DNA of 64,000 bases from Ooceraea biroi. Its lineage: Eukaryota; Arthropoda; Insecta; Hymenoptera; Formicidae. Positions 1-12,300 of this stretch are shown one piece after another; position 1 is the stretch's first letter; each line of letters begins with the position of its first letter. The stretch is taken from assembly GCF_003672135.1 (NCBI RefSeq), contig NC_039510.1, positions 13,268,001-13,332,000 on the forward strand. The letters run 5' to 3'. The position numbers were made by a program, and so were the translations under genes. The notes beneath the pieces are model-generated. The model ran no database searches. It was not told where the DNA came from and saw only the letters and a list, made by a program, of their open reading frames with translations.

Positions 1-239
1 ATTAAAATTATACATTATTTTTTATTTTATATATTATTTAGTATATAAAAATATACACTAAAATTAGATACTGTATCCAATCAAAATCTATCCTAAATTG
101 CAAATAATATCTACAAAAGACCTACAGATATTCTTTAATGAAGCGACAATCCTACTTTTCCCGATGTGTCGTACGTAAACAATTACTTCGACCTGCTAGA
201 AAGAGACTCAGAACAGCAGGGACGTACGTATATTAGTTC

Positions 240-398
240 ACGGAAGTAGCTTGAGGCGTGAACACTATCAGGTGAATCACCAAGCGAGAAAGTCGTCGTT
301 ACCAAGTGTTCCAGACGTCGCGTCGTTCAGAGGCGTGACAGCGGCTTAAGGTGCGAAAATAGAGCCTCCGCAGTGGCTGGCATTGCTCCTTGTTGTCG

Positions 399-429
<31 letters not shown>

Positions 430-727
430 TGACGGTGCCCGAACGAACGCTGCTACGCGTTAGTCTCTGACTGGAAGCATCCGCGAGAAGGAGTCTTGCT
501 GCGTCGGATTGGCCTACGAGTAGCTCTGATGAGGAAATAATTCGAGAAAGGAGGAGACGGAGTAAGATGCGCGACGAGGACGGCAAAGTTGGAAACGAGT
601 TATCAGAATTCGTCGAATTGTCACGAAGACAGAACTCTGGAAGAAACGTCATCTTGCGCCGATGAACAGTGACACAAATTGACGAAGACGAAACGCGGAT
701 GAATCTGGCGAGCAAACCGGTTGGATT
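240..727 (+). other. Possible 5' untranslated first exon of REEP
   Basis: GC-richer block upstream of the coding exons, ending at a donor-like GTAAGC at 728-733. It contains a TCG trinucleotide run. No long + strand frame is present, so it would be non-coding. Only the donor and composition support this. Confidence 0.25.
394..430. repeat. (GTC/TCG)n microsatellite
   Basis: Near-perfect TCG trinucleotide run with one CAT interruption. Confidence 0.9.
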
Positions 728-2013
728 GTAAGCAAAGACCACTGACCTCGTTAGAGAGAATTATTGTTCTTGTATTGTTCTTGGATAAAGGATGTTCTTT
801 AACGTGCAGGGCGGAGGTATTAATGAAGTGCAATTTGTACGTGTTACTTTGGGTGATTGGCTGCTTGAGATAGTGCGTTATCTCCTATTTAAGACGGCTC
901 GGGTTGCTTAATTCACGGATGGATGGCACATGTATTTGTGACTCGTAAATATTTTGAGAAAGAAGAGACATTGGAACGTAGGGATTATATTTCGAGTCAC
1001 TTGTAGAGAAATATAACTAAGAAAGACAATGAACTGAAAATGAATATTATAGAAGACATTCGAAATTGTTGCACGATTCATCAATTGATAATTCAACGCT
1101 AATTTATTAATAATTTATTGATGTGCGCAAAGTTCATCTACATCACAATGCAACGTTACGGTGGAATTACAATAGACGTGAACGACACTTGAAAGGACAC
1201 AGGGAAAGGGTCTTTGAAGCAAATTCTACATATACACGTGCATCGCGGATAATATTCGAGTTATAATCTCGCCGGCGGTATAAGACGCATTGGCGATATC
1301 ACGGATTTAATTGGATCTCCGTAATAAGCTACTTGCGCAATATCCCTTGAACGAGATCGCGACAAGCGAGGTCATTGCGAGCACTGCTTGATCGATGGAT
1401 GACTGCGCTTCAATCGAAAGCGCTGCTCCAGAATTCGGAATTCAATGATCACTTCGCGATGCCGAAAATCGTAGCTCACTCGATCCAACATCTGACATAT
1501 CCTTAATATTTCATACTTTAGTTGAACATTATATCTTCATGCAGAATGCCATAAACTTTGAAAATTTTAATGATACAGTTGTGTCACTTTCTATTCCGAT
1601 ATAAATTCTTCGAGCAATTGAAAATCTGAAAATCTCTTTTTAAAATAATACAAATATTGAAAAATTCATGTTATCAACTGTTTGTGTGAATAATTAGATA
1701 TTATAATAAAGTATTTATCTTATATAGCATATATTGGTATCGATAGATAACTTTGTCTTTAACAAGACTTGGTTGGTTGTCTAATAATGTCTATCAAGCC
1801 ACATTTGTGCTGTTCCCTATAAATCGGTCCTAATCGTCGGTCACGTTTGCTGAATCTATAACAAGCCCGATAATCGCTTTCATTAAGATGATCTTCCTCG
1901 CTCTACTGCGCTTAACCGACTCTTTCAATCATTAAGACTTTTAAAAGTGTGTTCGCAGTCGTATCACTGTGAGACATCGACGGTATCCTCTAAATAACTT
2001 TTGTTTCGTGTTG
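728..2013. other. Upstream intron or intergenic sequence
   Basis: Mostly AT-rich sequence with no recognisable exon. If 240-727 is a first exon, this is intron 1. Confidence 0.4.
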
Positions 2014-2163
2014 CAGCTGGACACGTCGTGGCGAGCCGACGAACGTCGCAGAATCTCCGGTGAACTTAAAGCTTTCACGGATAGAGAAACACTCTTGTCA
2101 CGCAACGCGAGAGAGAGAAAGAGAGAGAGGGAGAAAGACAGAGCGAAATAAATTGGCGATACG
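2014..2163 (+). other. REEP 5' UTR part of first coding exon with 3' splice site
   Basis: A T-rich tract followed by TTGCAG ends at 2016, and the in-frame stop at 2149-2151 shows that the stretch to the ATG at 2164 is untranslated in the main frame. A GA-rich run lies at 2110-2140. Confidence 0.5.
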
Positions 2164-2502
2164 ATGGAAACGCGAAAAGAGAGCCGATCGACGACAGAGC
2201 TCATAAGATTCGACAAGGATGACTCGCAAACGGATGAATTGTTGATCGTGGTGAACCGCAGAATGGGTATCGGCGAGATTTTGGCGAGACAAGCGATGGC
2301 CTGGTGCCGCTGCTGGCTGCAAACGTTTCCCATCAGAATGACGCTGAATAATGTCGGATTGTTGACGGTGTTCCTGGCGTTAGTGTCGCCGCGATCCCTC
2401 ATTTACAGGCTTGTTTATCCGATTTTCAGATTGGTCTTCGGCACTCTATATCCGGCGTACGCTTCCTACAAGGCGGTGCGGACGAAGAATGTCAAGGAAT
2501 AC
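2164..2502 (+). CDS. ReepA: REEP coding exon 1 (N-terminal extension plus first hairpin)
   Basis: It encodes 113 residues from ATG 2164 to KNVKEY, then the donor GTAAGT at 2503. An in-frame TAA at 2149-2151 lies just upstream, so 2164 is the first possible ATG in this exon. Residues 63-80 (VGLLTVFLALV) are hydrophobic and precede the family core, so the protein may have an extra membrane segment. Internal methionines at 34 and 59 are alternative starts. The sequence upstream to an acceptor CAG at 2014-2016 would be 5' UTR. Confidence 0.85.
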
Positions 2503-5500
2503 GTAAGTGAGAAGCGTAAATATAACGAGTCTTATGTGATTCTCAAATCGAAATACGTATCTTGAAAGTACAACATTTCAGTAGAAATAGTTGATATTTG
2601 TTTTAATTTTTGTTTATCTGAAATTCTGTACAATAATTTAGAAGTTATTACTTTCTCAAATAAAATCAAATTCTATAGAATCGTTTATGTGTGGGTATAA
2701 ACGAGGAAATTATTTTATTAAACAACGAAAGAGTTAAATGTGAAGTTTCGTGGAGTTTCCCTCGAGACTTGCAGATGTCTGTTCGCGATGTTTATCGAGA
2801 AACGTAAAATCGAGAATCTTTAAGGCTAACCTTTGCTCACAACCGATAAAGGTCGAGTCGGTTTTACCCCTTGCCATGTCGTAAATATTTCTCAATTCAG
2901 TATAACATGCCTGTACTAACTATGAACTAACTTGCGATACTAGAACATAGTTTTAACATAGTTTTCTTGAATTCGTTCATGATAATAGTTGAGAGATATT
3001 CCTGTAATTATTTAAACTTTAATTTTACTCCTCTTATTTTATGCTGTTGCTTCTGATATACTACAAAGAACAGAAGTGAAAGTATTAAATTGTTTGCTGC
3101 CTTTTGTATTATTGATGTAATTCAATTCGAGAATTTCTTTGGTTTCAGGTCAAATGGATGATGTACTGGATCGTATTCGCGCTGTTCACATGCGCGGAAA
3201 CGTTTACCGATGTCTTCTTTAGCTTTTGGTAAGAAATACCATGATAAAAATTACTTTGCATTTACTTTGTATAAATTCAAAAGAAGTTAAAATTAAATCG
3301 AATCATTAAGGCATCTTTCATATCCACATCGAAATACAATAACTAAATAATCCGTTGAAGAGAATGGTATCAATTGAGTCTTAACCAAAATTTTAAATAT
3401 TTCTCAATCATGTCCAAAAGCATTCTTATTGAAATTAATATCTTTGCTGCGCTACTTTTTACTCTAATTAATACACTAACTTTCGCATTTAAATATAAAA
3501 ATAACAAATGGATACATCTTACATCATTTATTTCAAATGTAATAAATTTGTATTTTCAATGGCTATTATTTGCTCGTCGAGCTCAGTTTAACGAATTTTA
3601 CATGAAAAGATCATAATTCTAAAACTGCCAGCGCCCCGACATTTTCACTGAAAGATGAATCAATCTAAAATTTCTCAAGAAATCCAAAGAATCCAATTCT
3701 AATTAAAGAAAAGCTATGGAAACTAAAATATCATATGAAAAGAGACATCGCGTTGATTTGAAGACGATCAATCGGTCCGCCGAGAATCTGTACGCGGCAT
3801 AATGCACCGGATATTGAGATGAATCTTCGAGTAACACGAGGGCAAGCAAGGGGCCAATAAACCAGCTGCGGACCGCGCGGTCTGTGAGCCGCGCACTCGC
3901 GAGGAATTCCGAAAGTCTAATTTCGGACGAGATAGATATTGGCTTACATGCACTTCTGCCCGCTCTCTCCCTGCTTCTGACGTTCTCCTCGTTTCTCCCT
4001 CGTTCTACCCCTATTCTCCCATGTTCTCTCTTTCATCGGAGGAGCGTTATGCCAGCTCCCTTCATACTCGGATTACAACCAAGAGGGAAACGAGTATTCC
4101 CGCGTATCTTTTTCTGGCGTCGAAATGGCGCTCCCGATATCCTCCGTTCGCATTTTCCTGCTTTCCTATACAGGGTGAGGCACCTAAAACAGGTCACCTG
4201 AATATCTCGGCTGAATAATTGGTGATAGAAAAAAATGTGTCAGACCAAACTTGCATGGTTTCGAGGGACACATAATTTGTTCTAAATAGTTTTTTATTAG
4301 GTGGACGCGTAGAGGTCATATGAAGGTTAACTTAGTTTTTTTAAATGGTATGATATGTTTTTTTACGTACCATCTAGTAGAGCGTTTGAAGATGCGCACA
4401 TTGATCTACGGGTCAAAATCATTCAAGGTCACTGAAGGCCAACTGCAAGGGAAAATAATTTACTTTATATTGCCTAGAGTTCTCTGCTATTGAAAATACT
4501 GTAAACTCAGAAATGATAAAGTTCTTGCCATTAGAAATTTTTTCTTTTCCGAGAAGTTCTGAGTTGATGATATCATTATTTTTTATATTGCCTAGAGTTC
4601 TCTGCTATTGAAAATACCGTAAACTCAGAAATGAAAAAGTTCTCGAGTTTAAAATTTTTTTCTTCTCAGAGGAGTTCTGAGTTGATGATATCATTATTTT
4701 TTATATTGCCTAGAGTTCTCTGCTATTGAAAATACCGTAAACTCAGAAATGAAGAAGTTCTAGCACTTAGAAATTTTAGCCTTTAGTGACCTTGAATTAT
4801 TTTGACCCGTAGATCAATGTGCGCATCTTCAAACGCTCTACTAGATGGTACGTAAAAAAACAAATACCATTTAAAAAAACGAAGTTGACCTTCATATGAC
4901 CTCTACGCGTCCACCTAATAAAAAACTATTTAGAACAAATTATGTGTCCCTCGAAACTATGCAAGTTTGGTCTGACACATTTTTTTCTATCACCAATAAC
5001 AGCCGAGATATTCAGGTGGCCTGTTTTAGGTGCCTCACCCTATATACACTTCTCACTTTCACATTCGTGGTGAATTTTTCGCCGCGCCGCGATTGAATAC
5101 AATAGAGTCATGACGACACTACGAGATCAGTCTTTCAATGTAATTTTAATCTCATGATTCCATAACTTGTTCACATTAGTTCTCACCATGACCTAAAGTT
5201 TCTTAATCTAGGATGCATATATTCAAGGAAAGAATAAAAAAGATTATAGTGTCATATTAAATTTTATTAGCATGGGAAAGATTACACTTGTCAGATAACT
5301 TTGTTACATTAAACTCACCAAAGTTTATAGTGAACGATTTCAGCAGTAGTCTTGTTACTTTCTGATTACTTAACCTGTCTCACAGATTTTTCGTGCACAG
5401 AACATGAATGGTATAATAATCCAAATCTAATTACAGCACTCTGAATTTAAATTTAAACTCTCTGATAATTACAAGAGCTAGAATGTTCATTTATATACAT

Positions 5501-8500
5501 ACGCAATAAGGAAGTGTAAGATAAAGTTCCAAAGTAACTTGGTGAAATCGCGTGCGACGCGATGCGATTATGTACATCTCGACGTCTGTTACGTAGGTTC
5601 CCGTTTTACTATGAGATTAAAATCATCCTGGTGCTGTGGCTGCTGAGCCCGGCTACTAAGGGCTCGAGTATCCTTTACCGGCGCTTCGTGCATCCCGCGC
5701 TAATCCGCCGTGAAGCCGAGATCGACGAAGCTCTGGCACGCGCGACCGAACAGGGTTACACAGCGGTGCTGCATCTCGGTACCAAGGGCGTAAACTATGC
5801 CACCACGGTCCTCATGCAGACCGCTATCAAGGTAAGGTCACGTCTCGAGCTAAACATCGAGAAAAGCGTATGTCGTTGTGCAGGCTGTCTTTGAACTATC
5901 TCCTTCGTCTCCTTCGTTTCCGGACGTTCCTCGATGAAGAGGAATCTTCTTTCTAGTCATTTTCTCGAGGAACCCGTATGGACGAAGGTTGAATGATGGT
6001 CGGGACAGCTCTGTACTTGGACGCAAGAGGAACCGGCAACTTTCAAAGAAGAGTTTCATCTTGGAAGTTGTGAACATTTTTATTGTGAAAGTTGGAATAG
6101 TTGAAGTACTTCATATAAACTGCATGTTGCTCGGTGACTTGTTGTTAGTGATAAAAACTGATAGTTATGTTACGTAATGCGCAAAGTACTGTCTCTTCTA
6201 TGAAAGGCTGCCGGTATCCGGGAATGTGTTATTTGATTTGTACTTCTCGTACTCTTTAACCAGCCTGAACTCTCGCTTTCATTGATCACGCAAACATATA
6301 CCCGCCCGCCCTTGATTGCCGCCCATTAATAATTTTTTACGTGTCTTTGATTTTTTCTGTTTTCGTTCTGTCCCATCCGCGCTCCCGCACGCCATCGCCC
6401 TCTCTCACCGTCGCATCGCCGTCTTATCGCCTAATCAAAACCGAAAACAAATGACTACCATCGCAACCAACCATCCGCAAAACCACGCACGGCAAAATAC
6501 CGAGCACCTAACCGTCGCCCGACCATCGCCTTAACTACTGCTCGTTGCTTTAAAAAAAAAACAAAAACAAAAAAACGAAAATTTATCTACGCCGAAACGT
6601 CGTTAACTACACGACGCAACTCCGCCACTGACCCGTAACAACAACAACAACAACTACAATTACAACAACAACAACAACCATCACTATTACGAACACGCCG
6701 AATTGCTGGCCGATCGAAAAATAATAAATGAACAACTAAATCAAAATCAAATCAAATATGGAATGCAAAATCGACAATGACAGAATCTCCCGATCGTATT
6801 CCCGACGAGTGCACTCCCCGACCGTCAATCAGACGACCCGGCGATTTCTAGCTTAGCCAACCCCAGAACGAAGCGGTTGAGCGGCCAGCAGGTGGACGAG
6901 CCGGACTGTCTGTACGACAACATGATCGGCTGCAGCCGGCATTCTAAAACGGACGACCTCGTGATGGGCGACACGGACCCTGTCACCTGGCAGGACTACC
7001 ACGAATCGACGGATGACGATGACGATGATGACGTGGTGCAGGAGACCGGGGCGAACACGACGGACACGGAGTGCGAGCTGCTGGAGAGCGAGCGCCAACC
7101 GGTGTTCAAGATGCCCGAGCAGGAAGCACCGCGGAAGTCGCGGAAGCCCAAGAAGCAGCGCACCACCGACGTGGCCAGCAGGCGCCAGAGGAGTCGCGCC
7201 TGCAAGTCGTCCTCGAAGAACTACGACGTGGATTTCAGTGATGACGCTGAGATATAGGCGATGAAACGAAGCTGGATCACGGAAACCACGGGTCGAGATG
7301 GATCAATATGGATGGAGAGTATCGGACTGTCTGCGATTGTAGCGAAGATGGGAGATTGCGGACACGTGCGTCCGTGTCACCAGGAATTATAGATAAGGGA
7401 TCCTTTTCTTACGCGCGAAAGAAACCGCGAGGACTTTTAGGACCTATGATGGGATCTTTCTACACATTGTGCACTTGACACTTTTTTCTTTTTTTTCTTT
7501 TTGTACGGGATTAAATCCAAATTTTTTTGCGTTTTCTTTCTTATGCGACTCCGCGGAACGGAAGACTGGACCTTCTCCGTCGCGGACCTACGATAAATTT
7601 TCATCGAAGTAAGGATAATCTTTTTTTTGTACTGTCTTTATAGAGCATGAAAATAACGCCACGTGTGTGATTATTTAAATATGGACAACACGTTTTAGCG
7701 AGGGGAAAATTGTTTGATATATTGATAGGAAAAGGATGTTTCAAAAATTTCGAGGTCCTAATTTTACAATTAGAATACAGTGGAGAACTTTTAATCGTAT
7801 ACATATCTTCGATCAAATTAATACTCGCGCTAGTTGTTTCCGCATACACTTGTATACTTTATTACTTTATTATTTGTACTTTTCCACGTGAACATCTAAT
7901 AATCTTAAGGATTACTTGCCGTCTTAACTCAGATATAAGATAGTGTTAAGTGTGATCGATTGTAGTCACAATGAAATCTCAATATTTTTATGCAATATTG
8001 CGCACATCACGTTGTTGTTAGATAATAATAATGCCAAATAATTGTTAAAGCGTACGGCGACGTTCAATGCGAGCTTAATAACGATTCAAGATCGTCAAAG
8101 AGATCGAGCTGTGTCAGAAAAGAGAATCAAGAACTGTGATTGAAAATTTTATGCAATCAATACATTGGTCAATTACGTGCCTTTTTATACCATGTTGTTT
8201 TTACTTCTCGCGTATCTACATTTAGTAACGGATAAGTAATTAAGCGATACTTTTAGCACAATTAGTTGTTACTTATAGAGTCGGTTGCATCAGCGTAGTC
8301 GCTTAGTGACTATGACTTAACTTAGGTTTCTTTCTACGACTTTTATCATAAGTAAAATTATTATTTAGCAAAGAGACATGATCTTTTTTGTGACTTGAGC
8401 CACTTCGACCGACGTCGTTGATGCAACCGAGACCTAAACCGACATATCTGCGTGTCGCGTCTGTATCCTTGCGAATCAAAATCGCACATTCGATAGATTA

Positions 8501-9317
8501 GACTATCTAGGAGATGCGCCTGAAGAAAGAGAAGCACCACGCGATGCGAGAATCGAGTAACAATAATGTACGAGACGGTCCTGCGATGATATAATTGTCA
8601 TCATCATTGTCATCGTCGTTATCGTCGTCGTCGTCGTCATAGTTAGTGTTATTTGCGTGTTTGTGTATTCGTCGTATCGCTTGCGCGTTTCGTCAATAAA
8701 GTTACCGATAAACGTGGATCTGCGTCAGGTCTCGTGTGTGCTCGCACGTGGAAAAACAGCAATGAGGCTGATCCTCGAGGTCGACGATGGAACACGAGGT
8801 GGACGGGCGTCCTAGCTGTTTCGTTCGCGGCGATAAAGATGTCTGTCGCTGCTCGAATGCTGGAATTCGCTTGCTTCATGGAGGGAAAGACCCGGATGGA
8901 CTTGTGTGGAGAGGACATATGTAAAGAAGGCGCGCACGCTTTAACTGTAACGCTTGTACGTCGTAGTTCTGTGAACTATCGGGGATCGATACTGAGGAAA
9001 AGCATGCACAGACCAGTTCTCGCCTTTGGCATAACAAAGACGACTCCTGGCCGTGCTGGACCGTTGCGTTGCTGCCTCGCGGATCGTTGCTGCGATTTTT
9101 CTGCATGCGAGCGCCGGCTCGCGCAGTCGAGCTGTGCCTTAGCAAGTAAGACTTTTGTATCCGATCCCAAAGATGCTGAACTGAACTGCTTATGAGTTGG
9201 TTTTCTTTCTTTCTCAAATAAACGCATTTACCTGGACGTGCTCTCTCGATCCTCTGTTTCGTCATCATCGTCGTTCATCAGGTCGCAGGTGACCGCAATC
9301 CCACGTCCTAACGCTGC

Positions 9318-9348
<31 letters not shown>

Positions 9349-12300
9349 TACGGGGATTTTTGATCGCAGACATTAATAATTCTCTCACCCTTCAGCGCGC
9401 TCACCCACCCTTCTCTAAGGGTAGAGGTTTAAGTTCATAAAACTAATCACTTGCGACGCGCTATGTAGAGACGCGACGCTACTCACGCACACTACACTCA
9501 CTTACTCTATCGTCGATCGTATCGCGTGCTTCTGGACGACGCATGTTTAACGGAAAGACACGTGTACGCACGAGCGGGAAAGGCAACAAATCGCCTAATG
9601 GATTGTCGAAATCCGGCGGTCGTACCGGGCGTAAGGGGAGTTTGCTCTCGTGACCGGCGACGGCAGATAACACATTAACACCCCCTTGGTTGGTAAGACT
9701 TTTATTTCGTTTTCTTTCACTTAATCGAATTACTTGATTTCTCTCTTTCTCTCTCTCTGGATTATTCAATTTCTTTTCTTTTCTCATAAATAAACAACGA
9801 CATACCGATCGCGTTGTTTGCGACACGGGAGATGTCTCACGAGCAATTTCGTTTTCCAGGGTGGCGGCGGACTAGTGCAACAATTGAGGAAAAGTTACAG
9901 CCTCAGTGATCTAACCGGCGAGAAGGAGGACGAAAATAGAAACACACCCGACGCGCGTGATGAGACAGATACGGAAGGTAGCTGATCGCTGGCGTCGTGC
10001 AAAGACGCTCGAGTAGACATTTTAGAACAGAAACAAGATGCAAATTTGCTTTTAATAAATTTAATGAATTTACCGAGAATTTGCATAAATTTGCAATCTT
10101 TTTATATATTACTCTCTCACATCTATTAATCTACCTATTAATTATCTATTAATTATTGTGCATCAGTCACTAATTTTCATGGGAAAGTATTTGACCGTCA
10201 GAGCGAAAATAAGATAAAATCGTGAGAGCCTAATTTTAGACAAGTAAATTTCTGTGATCACTTGTAGCGGAGCCTCGTCGAAGAGAGCACGTCGGCAGGA
10301 GAGGCTACAGTCCTCGCAGGACCCAGTCCAGCAGCAATGCGCCTCGAGTAGATATGTACTTTTCCGAGGTGGATGTCGATGTACGACAACAGAGGCCTAG
10401 GGAACCCGTAGCTAGTTTAACGTACGTAGCCTTACGCTATTTTGGGGAACGATTACAGCTTTATTCACACTGCAACGCAAAAAATAATAATGAGTTTTTC
10501 CACACGTAGAAATATAAGGTCCTCGGACGACATATCTAGCGGTTACAGCAGCGGCGAAGCGCTGCAGTCCCAGCGCGTGATCTCTCAGGGTGATTCCTTG
10601 GTGAGAACATCGAGCGTCGGCGCGAGAACACGCACCAAGCCACGTTCCACCACGAAGAAGACGCCAGAAGTAAGCGGAAAAAGTAGCGTACCGTAGGCAT
10701 TAATATTTTCGTAATAACGATCGTTGTCGACAAGAAATTACTCATCGTTCATGACGTGCACTCGTTAACTCGGTTAATGATACGTACTTTTTTGTGGTCT
10801 TTGAAGGACAGGAGCGAGGATTTCGACCGCATCGATTTTCCATTCCCCGAAAATATCTCCCTCCCGTCGTCTCTGAACGTCCTCACTCCCGAACAAGCTG
10901 TCGAGCTCTTACTGCTGTTTTCTCAGAGCAATAAATTGAGAGATTGCCCGACTCTCGAATTTATTACGACCAGTATCGACAAGTCCGCGGATGCAAACCG
11001 AGCTGCGATGAGACTGGAAGACGATGAATCATCGTCGACAGAGTCGGGCGGCGAATTCGTGGACACGGATTCGGCTCACGTAGACGTACAAACAGTGCAG
11101 ACTGTAGAAATCAAGCATATCTCGATGGAAAATTTGTCGGTACCAATAGATGCAAAGAGCGCGGATAAGACAGATGTGGAAAAGGTAACAGATCTAGATT
11201 TCCGGCAGGATGAGCCTAATATGCAAATTGCACACATCGACGACGAGCCGAAAGATACTCCAACTGTCTCTCTCGAAAAGCCCGACGTTGGTGCCGGTCT
11301 CGATCAGATAACTGGCGAGATTTGCCAACAGAAAATCGACGAGCTGAAGCAATTATTGGACGATGCGCACAGAGCTGTGACGAACATCGTATCTTCCCAA
11401 GAAAAGTTAAATGTGATCGACAAAGGTAAGAAACATGACACGAGCGATTCGCCGAGCGTGGATGCTCGCGATACTGCGATCCAGCATTCTGCTGCAGCGA
11501 GTTCGTCCAGTTGCATCTTCGACGGCGATAATCGCGCAGGGAAGTATCATAAAAAACCTGCTCCGAAAGCTCCGCTAAATAACGAAGCGGCAAATGTAAG
11601 TGACGCAGACGGCATCAACGAGGATGAGTCCCAAAATGCTTTGAAAGCTACTTTGGTCATTAAGACTGGAACGCTGAAGACGGTTTCGAATCCGAACGCC
11701 ACGAGAAACATTTTCCTGGCGCATACGCCAGAGTCAACGAAGAGAAAAAAGAAATCCAACAGATTACGCGCTAAGGAAGGGTTTACTAAATTATTAACGA
11801 TCCCGAAAAACATCTTCCATAACGCTTTTCACAAGGAGCAAAGCGAGGACTCTTCCAAGGAAGAAGATTCTAGCTCCACGTTCTCTGGGACTAGCGAATC
11901 TGCGTCGAGATCGGGTAGCATTGGGTCTCGAGTGTTCATGGATGCTTCCACGAAACTGTCCACCTCAAAGCAAGAAGTGGACGTGGAAGAGATTTTATTG
12001 TGGCCAGAGCATGAGGATAATGCCGAAAATCTTGACAAAGATATCAATACTTCCATCGAGAAATTGGTTACTCAGATTGTAACTTTGAATAAAGATGAGA
12101 CAGATCCTGACGAAACTGGAAACGACAGGAAGGAAGATATTGCAAAGAATAAAAAGAATTTTGAAAAGTGCGTAAAGAATGTTGAAAATAAATCCAACTT
12201 TGAGACTCGCGAGATATCGCGACCTCGCGATGGCAAGAAAGAGATTATCACCGATATTAACTAAGAGTCATTTTCCTGACTGTCATCTTAATCGCATCAA

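Noticed and set aside
299..742. 147-codon minus-strand frame with an Asp run
   Set aside because: The Asp run comes from the GTC microsatellite, and the rest has no similarity to anything I know.
3374..3616. 80-codon hydrophobic frame in the REEP intron after exon 2
   Set aside because: AT-rich sequence naturally gives hydrophobic/Asn/Lys-rich frames. No splice sites in phase with the REEP exons.
8653..9195. 180-codon plus-strand frame in the REEP intron
   Set aside because: No phase-compatible splice sites and no conserved motif.
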